A stretch of DNA of 64,000 bases, taken from contig CAKAKS010000022.1 of NCBI GenBank assembly GCA_916700875.1, positions 11,988,013-12,052,012 of the forward strand. Direction: 5' to 3'. Shown one piece after another: positions 10,846 through 24,300 of this stretch. Both the position numbers and the translations under genes were made by a program. The number at the start of each line of letters is the position of its first letter. Within the stretch, counting starts at the first letter, position 1. The notes beneath the pieces are model-generated. The model was not told the origin of the DNA. It saw only the letters and a list, made by a program, of their open reading frames with translations, and ran no database searches. Origin of the DNA: Sebastes aleutianus (lineage: Eukaryota; Chordata; Actinopteri; Perciformes; Sebastidae).

Positions 10846-11180
10846 ATGCACTTCCAAATGAGACAGTTAGTGCGGCTGAATCTCTGCGCCTCTAAGAGGA
10901 CACCAGGGAGGAAACTGTGGACTGTTGCAGCAGCACAACAACAACAACAACCAGCAGCAGCAGCAGCAGCAGGATCGCATCATGCATCTGCAGACATTAA
11001 GAAGTGTTTCTTCTCCCTGCAGAGCTGCAGAAACTTTGCATCCGACACGTTGTACGGTCGAGCTTTCGCCTCAGCGAGGGACAACCCAGAGACATACTGG
11101 GCTGAGGTGGGACAGGATGTCCACTGGTTTGAGCCGTGGAGGAAAACTTTGCACGTCGAGGATCCAGTGTTTCCAAACTG
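10846..11180 (+). CDS. acss3: acss3 exon 1 (mitochondrial presequence, start of ACAS-N region)
   Basis: Encodes residues 1-111 plus two bases of Trp112. The ATG at 10846 is the first after an in-frame TAA at 10831; a second in-frame ATG at 10858 (Met5) is an alternative. Residues 1-30 carry six Arg/Lys and no acidic residue, fitting a mitochondrial targeting peptide. A CAA/GCA repeat encodes Gln31-35 and Ala37-42. From about residue 70 the sequence is conserved (FASARDNPETYW...WFEPWRKTL), the start of the acetyl-CoA-synthetase N-terminal domain. Donor is GTAGGT. Confidence 0.93.
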
Positions 11181-14100
11181 GTAGGTTTCACATGTTTGCA
11201 AGCGAACTAAAACCTTAATGTGCACAGCAACAAACATTTTTAGCGCACATGCCAGGCTATTTGCATCAAAAGGAAAGGGAACAACAAGGTTTGCAACCTA
11301 TCTCATTAAAAAGTCCCAATTTCCCATGAAACTTGAAAGTTTGTGAGCTTGAGGAAAACAAAATAAGACTTTGACATGCCAACTTTTTAATTATAGTATC
11401 ATAATTCACCTATAAACAGTTTGGCAATCACCAGAATTTAGTAATTTGAATTAAAGAGGTCTATTTCGAGTCTTATTCTCACTTCCAGTTTTGTTGATTA
11501 ATTAGATAAAAAAAATTATAGCTAGCCTAATCTGTTACCATGCAAAATATAAATTTAAAATGTTGGGTTGTACGTTTCATAATACTCAGACTAGAATAAC
11601 AATATTTCGTCTGATGCAGAAAAACATATTTAATAATTGAATAATTATAATATATTATTATTATTATTATTAATAAATATGTTTTAAAAATAACATTGTT
11701 TTAAAAATAATATTTATTATTATTATTGTTATTATTTATTATTATTGTTATAATAATAATAATAAATATTATTATTTTTGTTAATTTTAAGTTGAACAGC
11801 TGGAAGTGGCATTTTTCATTTGTTTCCATGTTGTCATGTTAATTGACAATATGAATTAATGGTTAAAAAAGTTACCCTGATAATCAAACAAAACAAAATG
11901 CATCTTGAGATATTAAAGTATGTCACTTCCGGTTGTCATCTTTGTTGGGCTCATAGACATATGTCTGGTTTGAGAGATAATTATTTTCTTCCATTTGGGT
12001 AGAGGAGTCTTAAAACAATGTTTGAAATGTCTTTATGTCGTAAGTGAACCAACTTGCAGTTTTTCAAGGTTTGTCTTGTGTTTATTATTGAAAAAATTGA
12101 CTCTAGCTAATCAGCAGAGAAGTGAGGCACAAACTGTGGCTACTTTTCTATGGGAGCTACCCATAACTTTACAGTGTCTTTTTATTTTTTTATATATATA
12201 TATATTTTTTTACCAAATATCACTTAGAAATAATTTAGATGTCCTAATATTTCATGTCCAATTAGGTTACAAGCAGATGTTAACTAGCCACAGACGTTGT
12301 GTTGAGTGTGTTTCCCCCTACATAACCGAGTGGGGCACCATTTCACGGGGGAACAGTGTTTGTAATTTTTCTTTTAATATAAAAAGCTTCTTGTTTCTAC
12401 AACTTTTTTTTGCCGGTTTTAGATTATGGAGATGTTTTGTACATGCACGCCTCTGCTCAGTGCCTTCATATGCTTGATTTCAACATAACACCTGTAACCG
12501 TTAGATGGATACATTATTCTAAGTTGTTCTGCTTTTTTTTAGGAAAGGCAAACATTAAAAAAATGCACAACAGCCCCTTAATACATCCATGAACAGCCCA
12601 CGCACACCTGCACAGAGAATGAAATTGAAATTTATTTCTTTGTTTATTTAGTGGGTGGAGTTGTCAGTTATAGCATCTAGCATGGTAGAAATAGCCAGAT
12701 CTGCCTGAATCTGGTACTGTTGTGTTAAAATGAAGGGACACAGCCTAGGCATCTCTCTGGCTTCCAAAAAACAGCAGATTTCAGACACCATCTGCTCAAC
12801 CTGCTTGCTGCTCTTTATCCATATGCACAGCCCCCAGAATGAATTGAAACTGTCGCTTTATCAGGTGCATTGATTTGTGCAAAGGTAAACTGCACATGTT
12901 TTAGCTTTAAGTGGTTTCATCAACCCTACCAGCCAAAAATACAAAACCGTTTAGAGGTATGTTGATAGAGGTGGTGGCATATGATATATACTGTTCACCT
13001 AAAATGTATTTAAATTGTATATTTATAGTATATATGTTCTTCATATTTGATTTTTGAACATCTTGTTTATTATGTTTTGTCTCTGTCAGGTTTGTTGGAG
13101 GGAAGTTGAACATGTGCTACAACGCCGTGGATCGTCATGTAGAGAGCGGCCGTGGAGAGCAGCCTGCCATCATTTATGACAGCCCAGTGACTGGAACTAA
13201 ACAGATCATCACTTTCAGGGAACTTCAGGACCAGGTAAATAGCATTATTAGAAAACAGCATAAAGAGCTGGAGTCGTCACTTTGTTAAAGCCTTCAACTG
13301 AGTTTAGTTTTTCTGCCGCGGCTGCTGGATTGAGCCAACATTAGCATGGAGAACAGCAAAATACAATAATGAAAAGAAAGGGAAACGATTACCTTGATTG
13401 ACATTTGGGCAGAGGTGTCAGTTAAATTTAAGACTCGATTTCATGTACTATAATTAAAAAATGTGCTTTTTAGTGGTTGCGCCCAGAGCCAAAAGACATT
13501 TAATGTGATTTAATTAAATTTACAAAAAGATATTGAGTTATTTCAATTCTCAGATTATGTCCAATTGAAGGCAATCAATTTAATAGACTTAAATTCACAC
13601 ATTTTATTCACATTAATGCATACAAAAATGCATAGAAGAAACCCAGAAGCACAGTGTCTGTTTTGCCACTGGTTATAGTAGTCGTGAACAATTACCTAAA
13701 ATGAATTTATGCAGATATTTGAAAGAGTGCGGTGCCAAAATGCATGTTGATATTCAATTCTCTGCATTGTCGGCTCTGTGTCTCGATCCAGGTGTCCAGG
13801 TTAGCAGGAGTCTTGGTGAAGAATGGGGTGCGGAAAGGAGATCTGGTCGTCATCTACATGCCCATGGTGCCGCAGGCCATGTTCACCATGTTGGCCTGCG
13901 CACGGATCGGCGCCCCGCACAGCCTCATCTTTGGCGGCTTCGCTTCCAAAGAGCTGTCCGTCCGCATCGATCACGCCAAGGTTAGAAAGTCTCGTTACTC
14001 ACCATGTGGTTGAGATTTATCTTTTTGTCATGAGCCATGACAACATGATAATTCAATGTCACTCTTCTGTTCCTTGACCGCTCATTAAAAAACTGAGGAC

Positions 14101-17100
14101 AGGCTGATGTGATGACTGTTCTTTTTATAGTGCTTATATGACGCAGGGTAATAACATGGCTGCAACTAATACTTTTCCAATTCCCGTTTTGATGTGCCAT
14201 TAGTAATGAGCACCATTCACTCTGCAAAATCTCTGAAACTCTGAAAGCCAGAGGTGCCTGAGGCTTCTTTGTTTTTGTGAGCTCAAAATGAGTCATTCAC
14301 AGCGGAAAGCACTCTGAAGAATGATATCAATGCCATCTGCATTGAGATATTTTAACAGGGCAACGGAAGAATTAATGGAACAATCTGACATTTTGACACG
14401 GACTGTTTGTGAAGATTATGATCTCTGTTGACTGATGTGTTTATATAAACATAAATCTGAAGAAATACAGTTTTATTATTAAGTATACTTGATCCGGTGT
14501 TTAATCTTTTATTGTTGTAGTACTCTCCTTGGGGGACAGTTAATGTTGGAGTATTGTTGACTTAGTTGTTTGTCAGATGATTAGTTAATATGATCTAGCG
14601 CTGCAACTAACAATTATTTGCATTATCAATTAATCTGTCAATTATTTTCTTTATAAATCGATTAGTTGTTTGGTTTATAAAATGTCAGAAAATTGTGAAA
14701 AATGTCTATCAGTGTTTCCCAAAGCCCAAGATGACGTCCTGACATGTTTTGTTTTGTCCACAACTCAAAGATATTCAGTTTACTGTCATAGAAGAGTAAA
14801 GAAACCAGAAAATATTCACATTTAAGAAGCTGGAATTAGAGATTTTTTTTAATTTCCTAAACAAATACTCAAACCGATTCATCGATTATCAAAATAGTTG
14901 GCGATTAATTTAATAGTTGACAACTAATTGATTAATAGTTTAAGCTCTAATATGATCTACATACAGTATGAACAAGGTCACTCCTTTCATAGATATGAGT
15001 CCCACTTTGCAATTCAGCAATAAAGCAGAGAAGAGGAAAGTGAATGATTGTTTAGCACCTCTGTACACAGTGCAGTACCTTCTAATGACCACTAGGGGAA
15101 AATGAGCTAATTACAACTTAGTGCGTTCCAATTTAGAGGCTTTCTCCTTCAAGGTTGTGGCGTATGTGCATCAAACTTTAAAATCTAAAAAGTTACAGTC
15201 GATGTTATTGACTTAGTGGGAACACCTCAGGTGTGTTGTATGTAAGCCTGCTATTTATTCTGGTATCATCATGAAACGCATGTTAACAAGGCTTATGTAA
15301 ACTGGATTTGACTCGACACAGGAGTTCCAGTGCCAAAGGCAGCAGACTCATACCACTAATACCCTGTTTAATATGCAGTAAAACAAATATTCAGGGCAGA
15401 TATGATGGGAGCACTAGATTCTGTTTTATGATATAGGAACATGAAGTTCTTGACATTTTAGCGCGATAACATTCTCACCTGTCTCTGAAATACAAGTCAG
15501 AAACCATGGCATCGTTTTGGATACTGATCTCAATTTTGAAAATCGGATTACCAATATCACAAGATAAGAAATATGTCAAAACTTAGAGCATTCATATCTC
15601 AAACTGCCTCTCAGAAAACTGATTCATGCATTTATCTCAAGCAGGTTGGACTACTGCAACGCTTTATTTGAGGTATTATCCAAACAGTCAGTAGGACGGA
15701 CGGCTCCAGCTCATTCAAATCGCAGCACTCCTTAACACGTACATGAAAATTTGAACATATTACTCCAATACTGAAATCACTCTGACTCCTGGTAAAATAA
15801 CAGAATCACCTTAAAAATCCAGCTAATAGTCTATAACAGGGATTCTCAAAGTGGGGTCTGTGGCACTCTGCCAGGGGGATTCATTCATTTAAATCATCAT
15901 GATATCATTTTTGTTTAGAAAAGGCTTCACAGTTCAACATTTTTTAAATCTACAGTATAACAGTTCATAAATTACGTTCTAATCTAACAAATCTATAACT
16001 CTAGAATCAGCAAATATGTTTAATACATGTCCAATATCTTTCTACTACATTTCTCCTGTGGTGTTCTTTCACAAAACTAAGACTATAGACGTGTAAAATA
16101 TAGGCTTAACGTCAAATTATTCAAAAGGGACGTATCTGAGGGAGTCCCCGGTGTATTCTCTATCTTGTAAGGGGTTTCGTGTCTGAAAAAGATTGAGAAC
16201 CTCTCTGGTCCATAAAGCAGTTAATGGTTTGTCTCCTCACTACATGTCTGACCTGCTCACTGACCATAACCCGATCAGGTGCTCTCAGGCCATCAGACAG
16301 AATTAGATCCAGGTCCGGTGAGGGTACTTTCGGTATTTCTGTGTGGTCCTGCTGTCTGGAACAAGCTGCCTGATGACTTGAGGTCCATCACGACCGTGTT
16401 CGCATTCAAAAGCAAATTAAAAACGTTCCTATTCCCCCAGGCTTGTGGGTAATTACTGTGAGGGTGTGCAGGTTTTTTTTCTATTTGATTGTGTTGATGT
16501 TTTGGGGGTTTTATTGCTGTGTGGTTGGCTGCATGCTTGTGGATACTACTGCAGGGTTTCCGCCAGAAAAGTTGTTAGGACTGCACCCTCAAACTTGTGT
16601 GCAGGAGACCAGAGGGAAAGACGTTGTGTGTTCGTCTCTCAGTACTTTTGTAGCTTCTAACAGAGTCTGCTGCCTCCCTGATTTTACTGTTTCGCTTTCA
16701 GCTGCATAGGAGTCCTGTTAAGTCGTTCAGCTGATGAAAACCAACATTTCCTGATTTCGCTTGCTACTCTGCATAGTAAAAGCTTTAAGATAACAATATA
16801 ACTTTGAGGAATGTAGGAAATGAAATGTGTTTATCACCGTTTTACAACCGCTACTTTGACTACTAGTCACAACCGTGGTTACACACACACCCAAGCAGGC
16901 AGCTCTGTTGTAATGGAGACGTAAATCCCTGGCAGGCTACCAGGCCTGCAATACACTGGCGGAAACCCAGTACTGTATTCTTATATTTATGTTGTTTATG
17001 CTATGTTTGTGCTTACATTTATACCTCTAATTCTAGATTTTGTCTTTAACTGCAAAGCATTTTGAGTTTACGTGTAATGAAATGTGCTACATAGCTAAAT

Positions 17101-20100
17101 TGCCATTGCGTAATCTGTTTTTTTCGTCAGCCAAAGCTGATGGTTACAGCCTCATTTGGCATCGAGCCAGGCAGAAGAGTGGAGTACATCCCTCTGGTGG
17201 AGAAGGCCTTGGAGCTGAGCTCTCACAAGCCCTCTAAAGTCCTCATCTACAACAGGCCTAACATGGTAAGAAGCACAAAGGATCATAAAAGCCTAATTTG
17301 TCAATGTGGTGTCATTTCAAAAACCTGCTGACTGTTTGACAGAATGTAAATGCATCTGAAATATGTAAACCTGATTAGTTTAGTCACTGTATAGCTTCTG
17401 TTGGGGAAAAAAACAATTTCCCAAGGCTAGTGGTTGCTGTTTTTTAACCTATAAGAACTAAAGAGCATCATATTTTAAAGGATTATAGCCTAGAATAAGC
17501 CAAATGTGTATGAATGGTAAATCCTGCCACTGTATGAAAAGAGAAAAAGGATGTATGGCTGCTTCAAGTAGATGAGAGAAAATGAAAAAAATGTGTAGTG
17601 TGCTTGCAGCTGAGGGATCGTGGAGGTTGTCATAAAGAGCCTGGCACAGATCCAGTTTGGAAGCCGTGCAGAATGATTATACAGCACACGATTATGCATT
17701 AATATGGCGACAGCGAGCTGAAATTTGCTTCACCTTCACACGAGCGTAAAAAGAAACGCATTGAATTTTTAGGTCTAGAAAATAGAAAATGATTCTTAAA
17801 ATTGATCGCACAGTGTTGCAATCATTCATCTGGCCCTCCATGTCTCAAATTTGTTATCAGTTACGCCACGTACCTCTGACTGACTCCGTTGTGTTCTTAA
17901 ATTAACAATACACAATGCATTTGATCTGGTTTGTATTACCAATGTTATTTATCAGGGAATGATCTGCCGAATTAAGAGATCGCTGTTGCATCTTTTTTGG
18001 AAGATATACATGGATCCATTAGTGAACTCTTTTCAAAGGAAAATCTGCGTAAACTCATCCTCTTAAAATCATGTGAAGCACCACTTTTGAAGGTGACTGC
18101 GGCTGCTTTATCAATTACTGCATTCAGCGAGCAAAAGGTTGTGGTGTTCTGCGAAGACGGTTTCCAACATGAAAGCCTTGTTAAATCAGCCAAGTTTTTA
18201 CTCTGGGCTCGGCTCTGAGTGAAGTGAGCTAAAAGGGATGCATTTCAGACAGCTGGGGGTTATATGGGCTGTCTGTCCTCCTCCTCGAGAGGCTGTGTGA
18301 TATTGAACGATCTTAGTTTTGAGCTCCTTCCCTGAGAACCAAAGACAGAAGTGGCCGGGACTTTTTTTCTTTAGCCCTCCGGGGATGATTTAAATGTTAA
18401 TGAAATTAAATTATCAAAGAGATTTGAAATGAGGCAGATGTCAGCAACTGGAGATGTAAGGGGGCTTTAACATATGACCTGACATTACCTCTGTGGGTGA
18501 CTCCAAGAGGTTCTAATGACTGATGGGAGTTAAAACAGAATTTAAACATAAACGTCTATGCTAAATATATATATGTATTCAACTTGAAGTGAGAATTTAT
18601 ATCCCAACGGGAATTTTTGGCTCCCCACTTTCAGGTGTTACGGTAATAAAGTGGTCTAACGCCTTCTTTCCACATAGCTCTGTGGGTCAGGGCCGCTCGC
18701 TGGTGTGGGAGGATCCCCTCGTGGGAACTCTTTCCAGCGCTGCTGCACCTGAGTCAATAGAATTGATCAATAACTCGTTCTGTATGAACCCCCAGAGATA
18801 TATTATGGACATTTGAAGCTATAGAGCAGTCACAGTCTTGGTCTTCCTCAAAAAAATGACTTGCTCCCGCACACACTTTTCTCTGCTTCATTAGTCAACG
18901 TTTCGGTCAACAAGGACCTTCATCAGGACATTAAGAAGATACAATGGTGGTGTGTGTTCTTTTAAACACCACCAAATCAATGTGATTGGATGATTGGAAG
19001 TGTCTGCCATCCCTATTGGTTGAGGAAGTGACATTGTCTTAGTCTTCACCACAGTTTTAATAGAATGAAAATTAGCATGTACCTGATTTTTCTTTGGTTT
19101 TTAGGAAAAAGTATCAATGAGTCCGGAGTTGAGTCTGGATTGGGATGAAGAGATGGCCACAGCTCGGCCGCACGACTGCGTTCCTCTTCCCTCCAACCAC
19201 CCTCTCTACGTCCTCTATACATCCGGGACCACTGGAACACCAAAGGTACTCACATTACAGGGTTGTAGTGAGCAGCAGGGAGAAAATCAGTACCTGATTC
19301 ATAGTTATAAATGTCATGTAAACATACATTATCACGTAGACTAGTTCTAGGATTTACGGTCGGCTGTGTGTCTAAATGCCGTCAGTTCTTGTATAGAGCG
19401 TTTTGTGTGACTCATCTGCTCTTTGACAATCCAGGCCCCAATCTAAACACCATCACCGTGACGTAAATAAGACAGAGCATTTCCACAGCAGGAGCTGGAG
19501 CTCATGCAGGAGGAATTGCCTGCAGACAGTTTCAAATGGAAAAAAAACACCCAGTTCCTTTCAAATAGCATCATTCTGTCTTTGACCAACAGATGATATC
19601 AAATATCCACCTGCCGGCTAGTTCCTGAGCTTAATAGTGCTGTTATTGCCAGCTTTTCCTCTGAGTTACTGCGACTTTCTCAGTTATTGCTGTAGGGAGA
19701 TGATACGTTTTAGAAAAAAATCTCTATAATTGGAGACTTGAGGACAGACTGTTTTGGCTCGAAAATGTTTATACAGCACCATTAACTAATAAAAGCCAGA
19801 AATTGGAGTCAGTTTGAGAAGCATCATTTGAAAAACAAAATGCCATCCCCTTCAGCGGAGCAGTGCTGAGCGGCTGTGTTTAGATTGATATTAAACGTCT
19901 GCCTCTTTGCCTAGCGCAAAAAAACCTGTCACCAGTCTGATGTTTTTTCTTATCTTGTCCCCCAGGGTGTTGTGCGAGACACTGCAGGCTACGCTGTGAT
20001 GCTGAAATGGACCATGTCAAATATTTATGGACTCAGTCCTGGAGATGTAAGGCAATAAAGCATCCTTTTTCTGCGTTCGAGCCACGTTTGAGAGCACAGA

Positions 20101-21309
20101 GAGAGATTGCTCTGTACTTGAAAAGAAGATTTCATGACTATGTAATATGTCATATGTTTTGGAAGTAGTATGTTTCACTTGTGTTTTCTATTTTCATTTA
20201 CATATATATAATATAAGCTATTTGATTTACATTTATAGTACTTCCTTTAGAGTATCTGTACATATTTCACCTTTTTTTTTTAACCTGTTGCAGGTTTGGT
20301 GGGCGGCGTCAGACCTGGGCTGGGTGGTCGGCCATTCATACATCTGCTATGGTCCCCTGCTCCACGGTAATAGCACAATTCTCTACGAGGTATGTCCCCT
20401 TAGGCAAGGTTTAATATCGAAAACTAACAACAGCAGTGTTGCAATCACCTTGAATTACCAGAAAATGTGCAATAAAACCTGAGCTGTTCAACCTACGAAG
20501 CTGTACGAGTCAGGTTTTAATGTCTGCCTGGCATCTGCCTCTGTTGGCTCTGCAGGCTGAATACATCCATATTTGGTTAACGACTCCAGTTCGTGTGGAC
20601 TCTGTTTTACTCTGTTGCCATGTTTGACTCTGGCTGCTACAGTCCGCTGTCAAGAGACAGACTGCAGCTCTCTCTATTTTAGTCTTTCACTCCTTTTCTT
20701 TTACTAATGTCAGTCAATGTATCACCTGCATGTGCATTTTATGCCCTGCCACACTGGCGTTAGAAATACATTTCAGTTTACAGAATATGTTTTTTAAGTT
20801 CGGGGTGGGCGATATATCGTATATACGTCGCGTATTAGGGGTTGTTCTACGTGGGATGTAGTAAATGACTGTCGAAAACATTGAGTACAAACTGTCACGT
20901 AATCTTTTTTAAGTTGCCGGCATGAGACTCGTTTTGGCGTTTCGCTTCAATCACTCTCTCCTGTAGACACAAAAAGAAGTGGGCGAGTATGTATGACGTT
21001 TGGCGTGTGTTTTTGTATCTGGAGGGAAGCAGGGAAAGAGCTTGGAGAAAGCGAAAGAAGTGAAGCGCCAAAGCAAGTTTACACGTGTCGAGGTCGGAAA
21101 CGGTGAGGGAAGATTCCAGCCTCCGTTTCGAAAGAAAAAGACAGTCAAACTAGCCCCCACATTGATTTGCGGTACGCGTCTATACTAGGCGTTACGGTAA
21201 GAGTGTGTAAGAACTAACTTCAAAACAAAAGCGACCTATCGGTGAATGTGATTTATATGATTGAATTTTACATTCATTAAAAAAAATCAGTCAGCCAGTC
21301 CGTCAAAAA

Positions 21310-21344
<35 letters not shown>

Positions 21345-24300
21345 ATACATAAATACATAAATATATAAATAAATAAATAAATAAAACTAAATTAATAAAT
21401 AATAATTAAAATTGATGATAAAAAAATTAAATTTCAGAGAAAATTTGAATTTCAATCGAGATATTTTTTATTAGCCATATGGCCCAGTCCTAGATGAAAG
21501 AATATAATGTTTAAAAAGTAATTGTATTTAAATCCGTCTTTGGGAGTGGTGCAGAAGCAGTATTTCAATATTTGCTCCTGACAGTATGTTAATCGTACAG
21601 CACAATAGTACCAATAGACATTGGGAAACTGCAAACAAACTCCATCAAATGGCAAATGCAATGAAATCCACCTTATTCCAGATCTTTTACTGTTTCATTT
21701 AAATTGGTAAAGCATTTTTTTTTTTATTTTACCCCCCCAAAAAATATGTGGGAGGTTGCAATGGAATGGGGTGGAAAAAATACATATATACAGTATATTC
21801 CAGCAAAATGTTAATTTCACCCAACAGTATCGGTTCACACTTTAAGGACACAGCCCCTCCACTGAGCACAACATTGACATGCAGCACACCTGACTTCTCA
21901 TAAAACGAGTGGCGAAGGGATAAACAAGCTTTAATGAAATATATTTCTGCATGAATGTGTGTTTTGAACGGCCCTTGATATTGATGCATCCGATTATTAC
22001 AGGTAATTTGGCTTTGCTTTGTGAGTCCACCGCCCATCGGCGAGTGGAATAGATTCTCCGTGCGGGCTTCTTATTATGCGGAAGGAAGGTTATTAGCATG
22101 CAACTAAATCTGTAGACCAGGGCTGAGAGGGGAATATGTGTTGATCTTTCCGTGTGCGTCTTACAGTGTATTTCCTCATGTTCAGGGACTCTCATTACAT
22201 TTGCACTCAGGCTTTCTCTCACCTGTAGGAAGCAGTTCTGCTTGGCAATGAATTAATCTGCCTTCCTTAAATCAATGTTTGACTCCAGCCACGAAGGTTC
22301 TTGTGCCAACAGCCCGTCTTTCTCCAGGCATGAAGCTGCCAACCTATTGTTTTTCCTCTGATCAATACACGGACACAAATATTTATTCAGAGCAAAAATG
22401 ACACCCGGAACTCATTGCTGCTGTTTACCATTCTCATTCATCTGCAGTTATCTCCTCACTGTAAGGACAGGCTAGTTGAAACTCAAAAAACACAGAGGAA
22501 ATTGCTGTTTGAGGCGTTTTGCCTGCAGACTTCTTTGGTGTCTGTCTTTTCTCCTTGACAAACAACACTCCTATAGTGCAACTGTGTTTCTAATCCATGG
22601 ATTTTGGTGCCCATCTGTCTGGAAGGCAGCCTTCCAGTGAGCCTCTCCAGTTTAAACAGCTGCTCTATGAATATTCATGGTTTGTAGTTGAAGTGGATTT
22701 GTACCGTGGAACACAACGTAGAGATATTGCTGTGATGTTTTTGAGCTTCCACAATAATCTCTGTATCTGCTATCCGCTCTGTAGGCTGTCAGTCGTTTTG
22801 ATTTTTATATGCCTGCATGCATGCTACAGTTGGTGGACTAACCAGGTGTTGCTGTACTGTCTGTTTTACAGGGTAAACCTGTGGGGACTCCAGACCCTGG
22901 AGCATTCTTCCGTGTCCTGTCTGAACACGGAGTCTCCTCCCTGTTCACAGCACCCACAGCCATCCGAGCCATTCGCCAACAAGACCCCCATGCTGCAATT
23001 GGGAAGAAATACCCCCTGTCCAGGTAGAAAGCAACACTTCACACAACAGGACATTCCCTAGAACCTAGACTAAAGAAAACTGTTGATAATGCAGTATTTC
23101 TAATAAATATAGCACTAGGTGAAGGAGTACATTTTTATATTGCACCATGGAGATTAGTCCTAAAATGACTAACTGACAATTCTGATAAATGCTAATAATT
23201 AATCAGTCTTTTAAAAGCAAATTGTTTTTGGTTCCAGCATCTCATCGACCGTGAAGATTAGCTGCTTTTATGTGATTGTAATTTGCAAAACAAAACAGAG
23301 CAAAGCCACTTTGGAGAGGTTACCGTGGGCTATGAAAGTAATAGGTGTTTTCAGCCTTGGTAATCTCGATGTAAAAGAAGCCAAGTCTTTCATGCTATTC
23401 AAAAAACTAAGATAGTTAACAAGTAAAATATTGATTTTATGCACAACTACAGTATGTGTATGATTTGAAAACTGATAAATCTATGATATGCACACACTTG
23501 GTTTTAATTTGACACGGTGTAAGACCTAAAGTAAAGAGTTATCTTTAGCAAACCCTTCAGCCCATGAGACCATGCTCCCATTTACGGATGGAAGATTATT
23601 TAAATATTTTATCAATATTGATTCGTAATTGATTCCCTTATTGATTCCTGATAAATTGACTAACAGACTAACATTTTTCACTGCCGTCCCAGAACCGTCC
23701 TGAAGTCAACGTCAAAAATTCTAAACGTTATCCTTTTAATTTATTATTGTCATTTATAGTGGTTATTTGCATAAAAACACACAATTTAAATTATTAGGAA
23801 ATAAATTCTTATTTTTATTTAAATATTTGCTTTGATAAAAAAAAAACAATCTTGGCATTAGTAGTTCTAATGATGTATTATAAGCTGCTTAGAGCTAGTG
23901 TAAGGAAGTTAAACAGGTCATAATTCCCCTCTATTATCTATTTTATATTGCCGTGAAAACATCTCCTTCAAACAACTCACCAAAAACTACATTTTACAGA
24001 TTTGCATTTGAACACGTCATGATAACGTTATAATCTACCTTCGCCCAATAACATTTTTTACTGAATAGCAGCATTGAATATATATCAGAATTTGTATCAC
24101 TGCAACCTCCGTTATCGTTAGTAGCTCCGTTATTTAGCCAAGCAGGACTGTGCTGCCCACCAGCTGCTAACAGCTAACATTAACTAGCTCTCATCCTGCC
24201 GACTTCTGTATGGATTTGTTGTTCGAAATGTACCATTATCAGGGAAAAAATAGGGTGCACCCTTCAGGTTTAGTAGTATTAGCGCGACGCTTTTGAGTGA

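Larger units (their letters stand above)
11181..13089 (+). other. acss3: acss3 intron 1
   Basis: AT-rich intron with TTA/ATT-type simple sequence at 11655-11780 and a short LINE-derived coding fossil near 12410-12480. Long frames at 11995-12477 are open by chance in T-rich sequence. Nothing else recognised. Confidence 0.8.
15460..17101 (+). pseudogene. L2-like LINE 3' remnant, twice interrupted
   Basis: Translated fragments match the C-terminal part of L2-clade ORF2 in order: VLDTDLNFENRITNIT (about 15508-15560), SRLDYCNALFE (about 15640), the IQLIVYKAVNGLSPHYMSDL block (bridging an insertion) and SFKSKLKTFLF (about 16405-16440). Frameshifts and stops mean it is dead. A 3' tail resembling the family end (GCAAAGCATTTTGAGTTTAC...GAAATGTGCTACATA) follows at 17050-17101. 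Two MITEs interrupt it at 15837-16207 and 16552-16970. Confidence 0.75.
13981..17130 (+). other. acss3: acss3 intron 3
   Basis: Contains a CTGCAACTAA-type MITE (14596-14953) and a decayed L2-like LINE remnant (15460-17101) broken by two hAT-type insertions. The LINE tail ends only about 30 bases before exon 4. The remainder is unremarkable. Confidence 0.85.
20390..22871 (+). other. acss3: acss3 intron 7
   Basis: Holds a GGGTGGGCGATAT element with an AAAT microsatellite (20802-21491). Between 21500 and 22870 I see nothing coding; the long frame ending at 23061 overlaps exon 8 out of frame. Confidence 0.8.

Noticed and set aside
11995..12477. 160-codon frame in acss3 intron 1
   Set aside because: T-rich sequence giving Phe/Leu-rich peptide; only a short LINE fossil at its end has any protein similarity, and that is in another frame.
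22597..23061. 154-codon frame overlapping acss3 exon 8
   Set aside because: It reads the exon in a different frame; the true frame matches ACSS3 and has correct splice phases.
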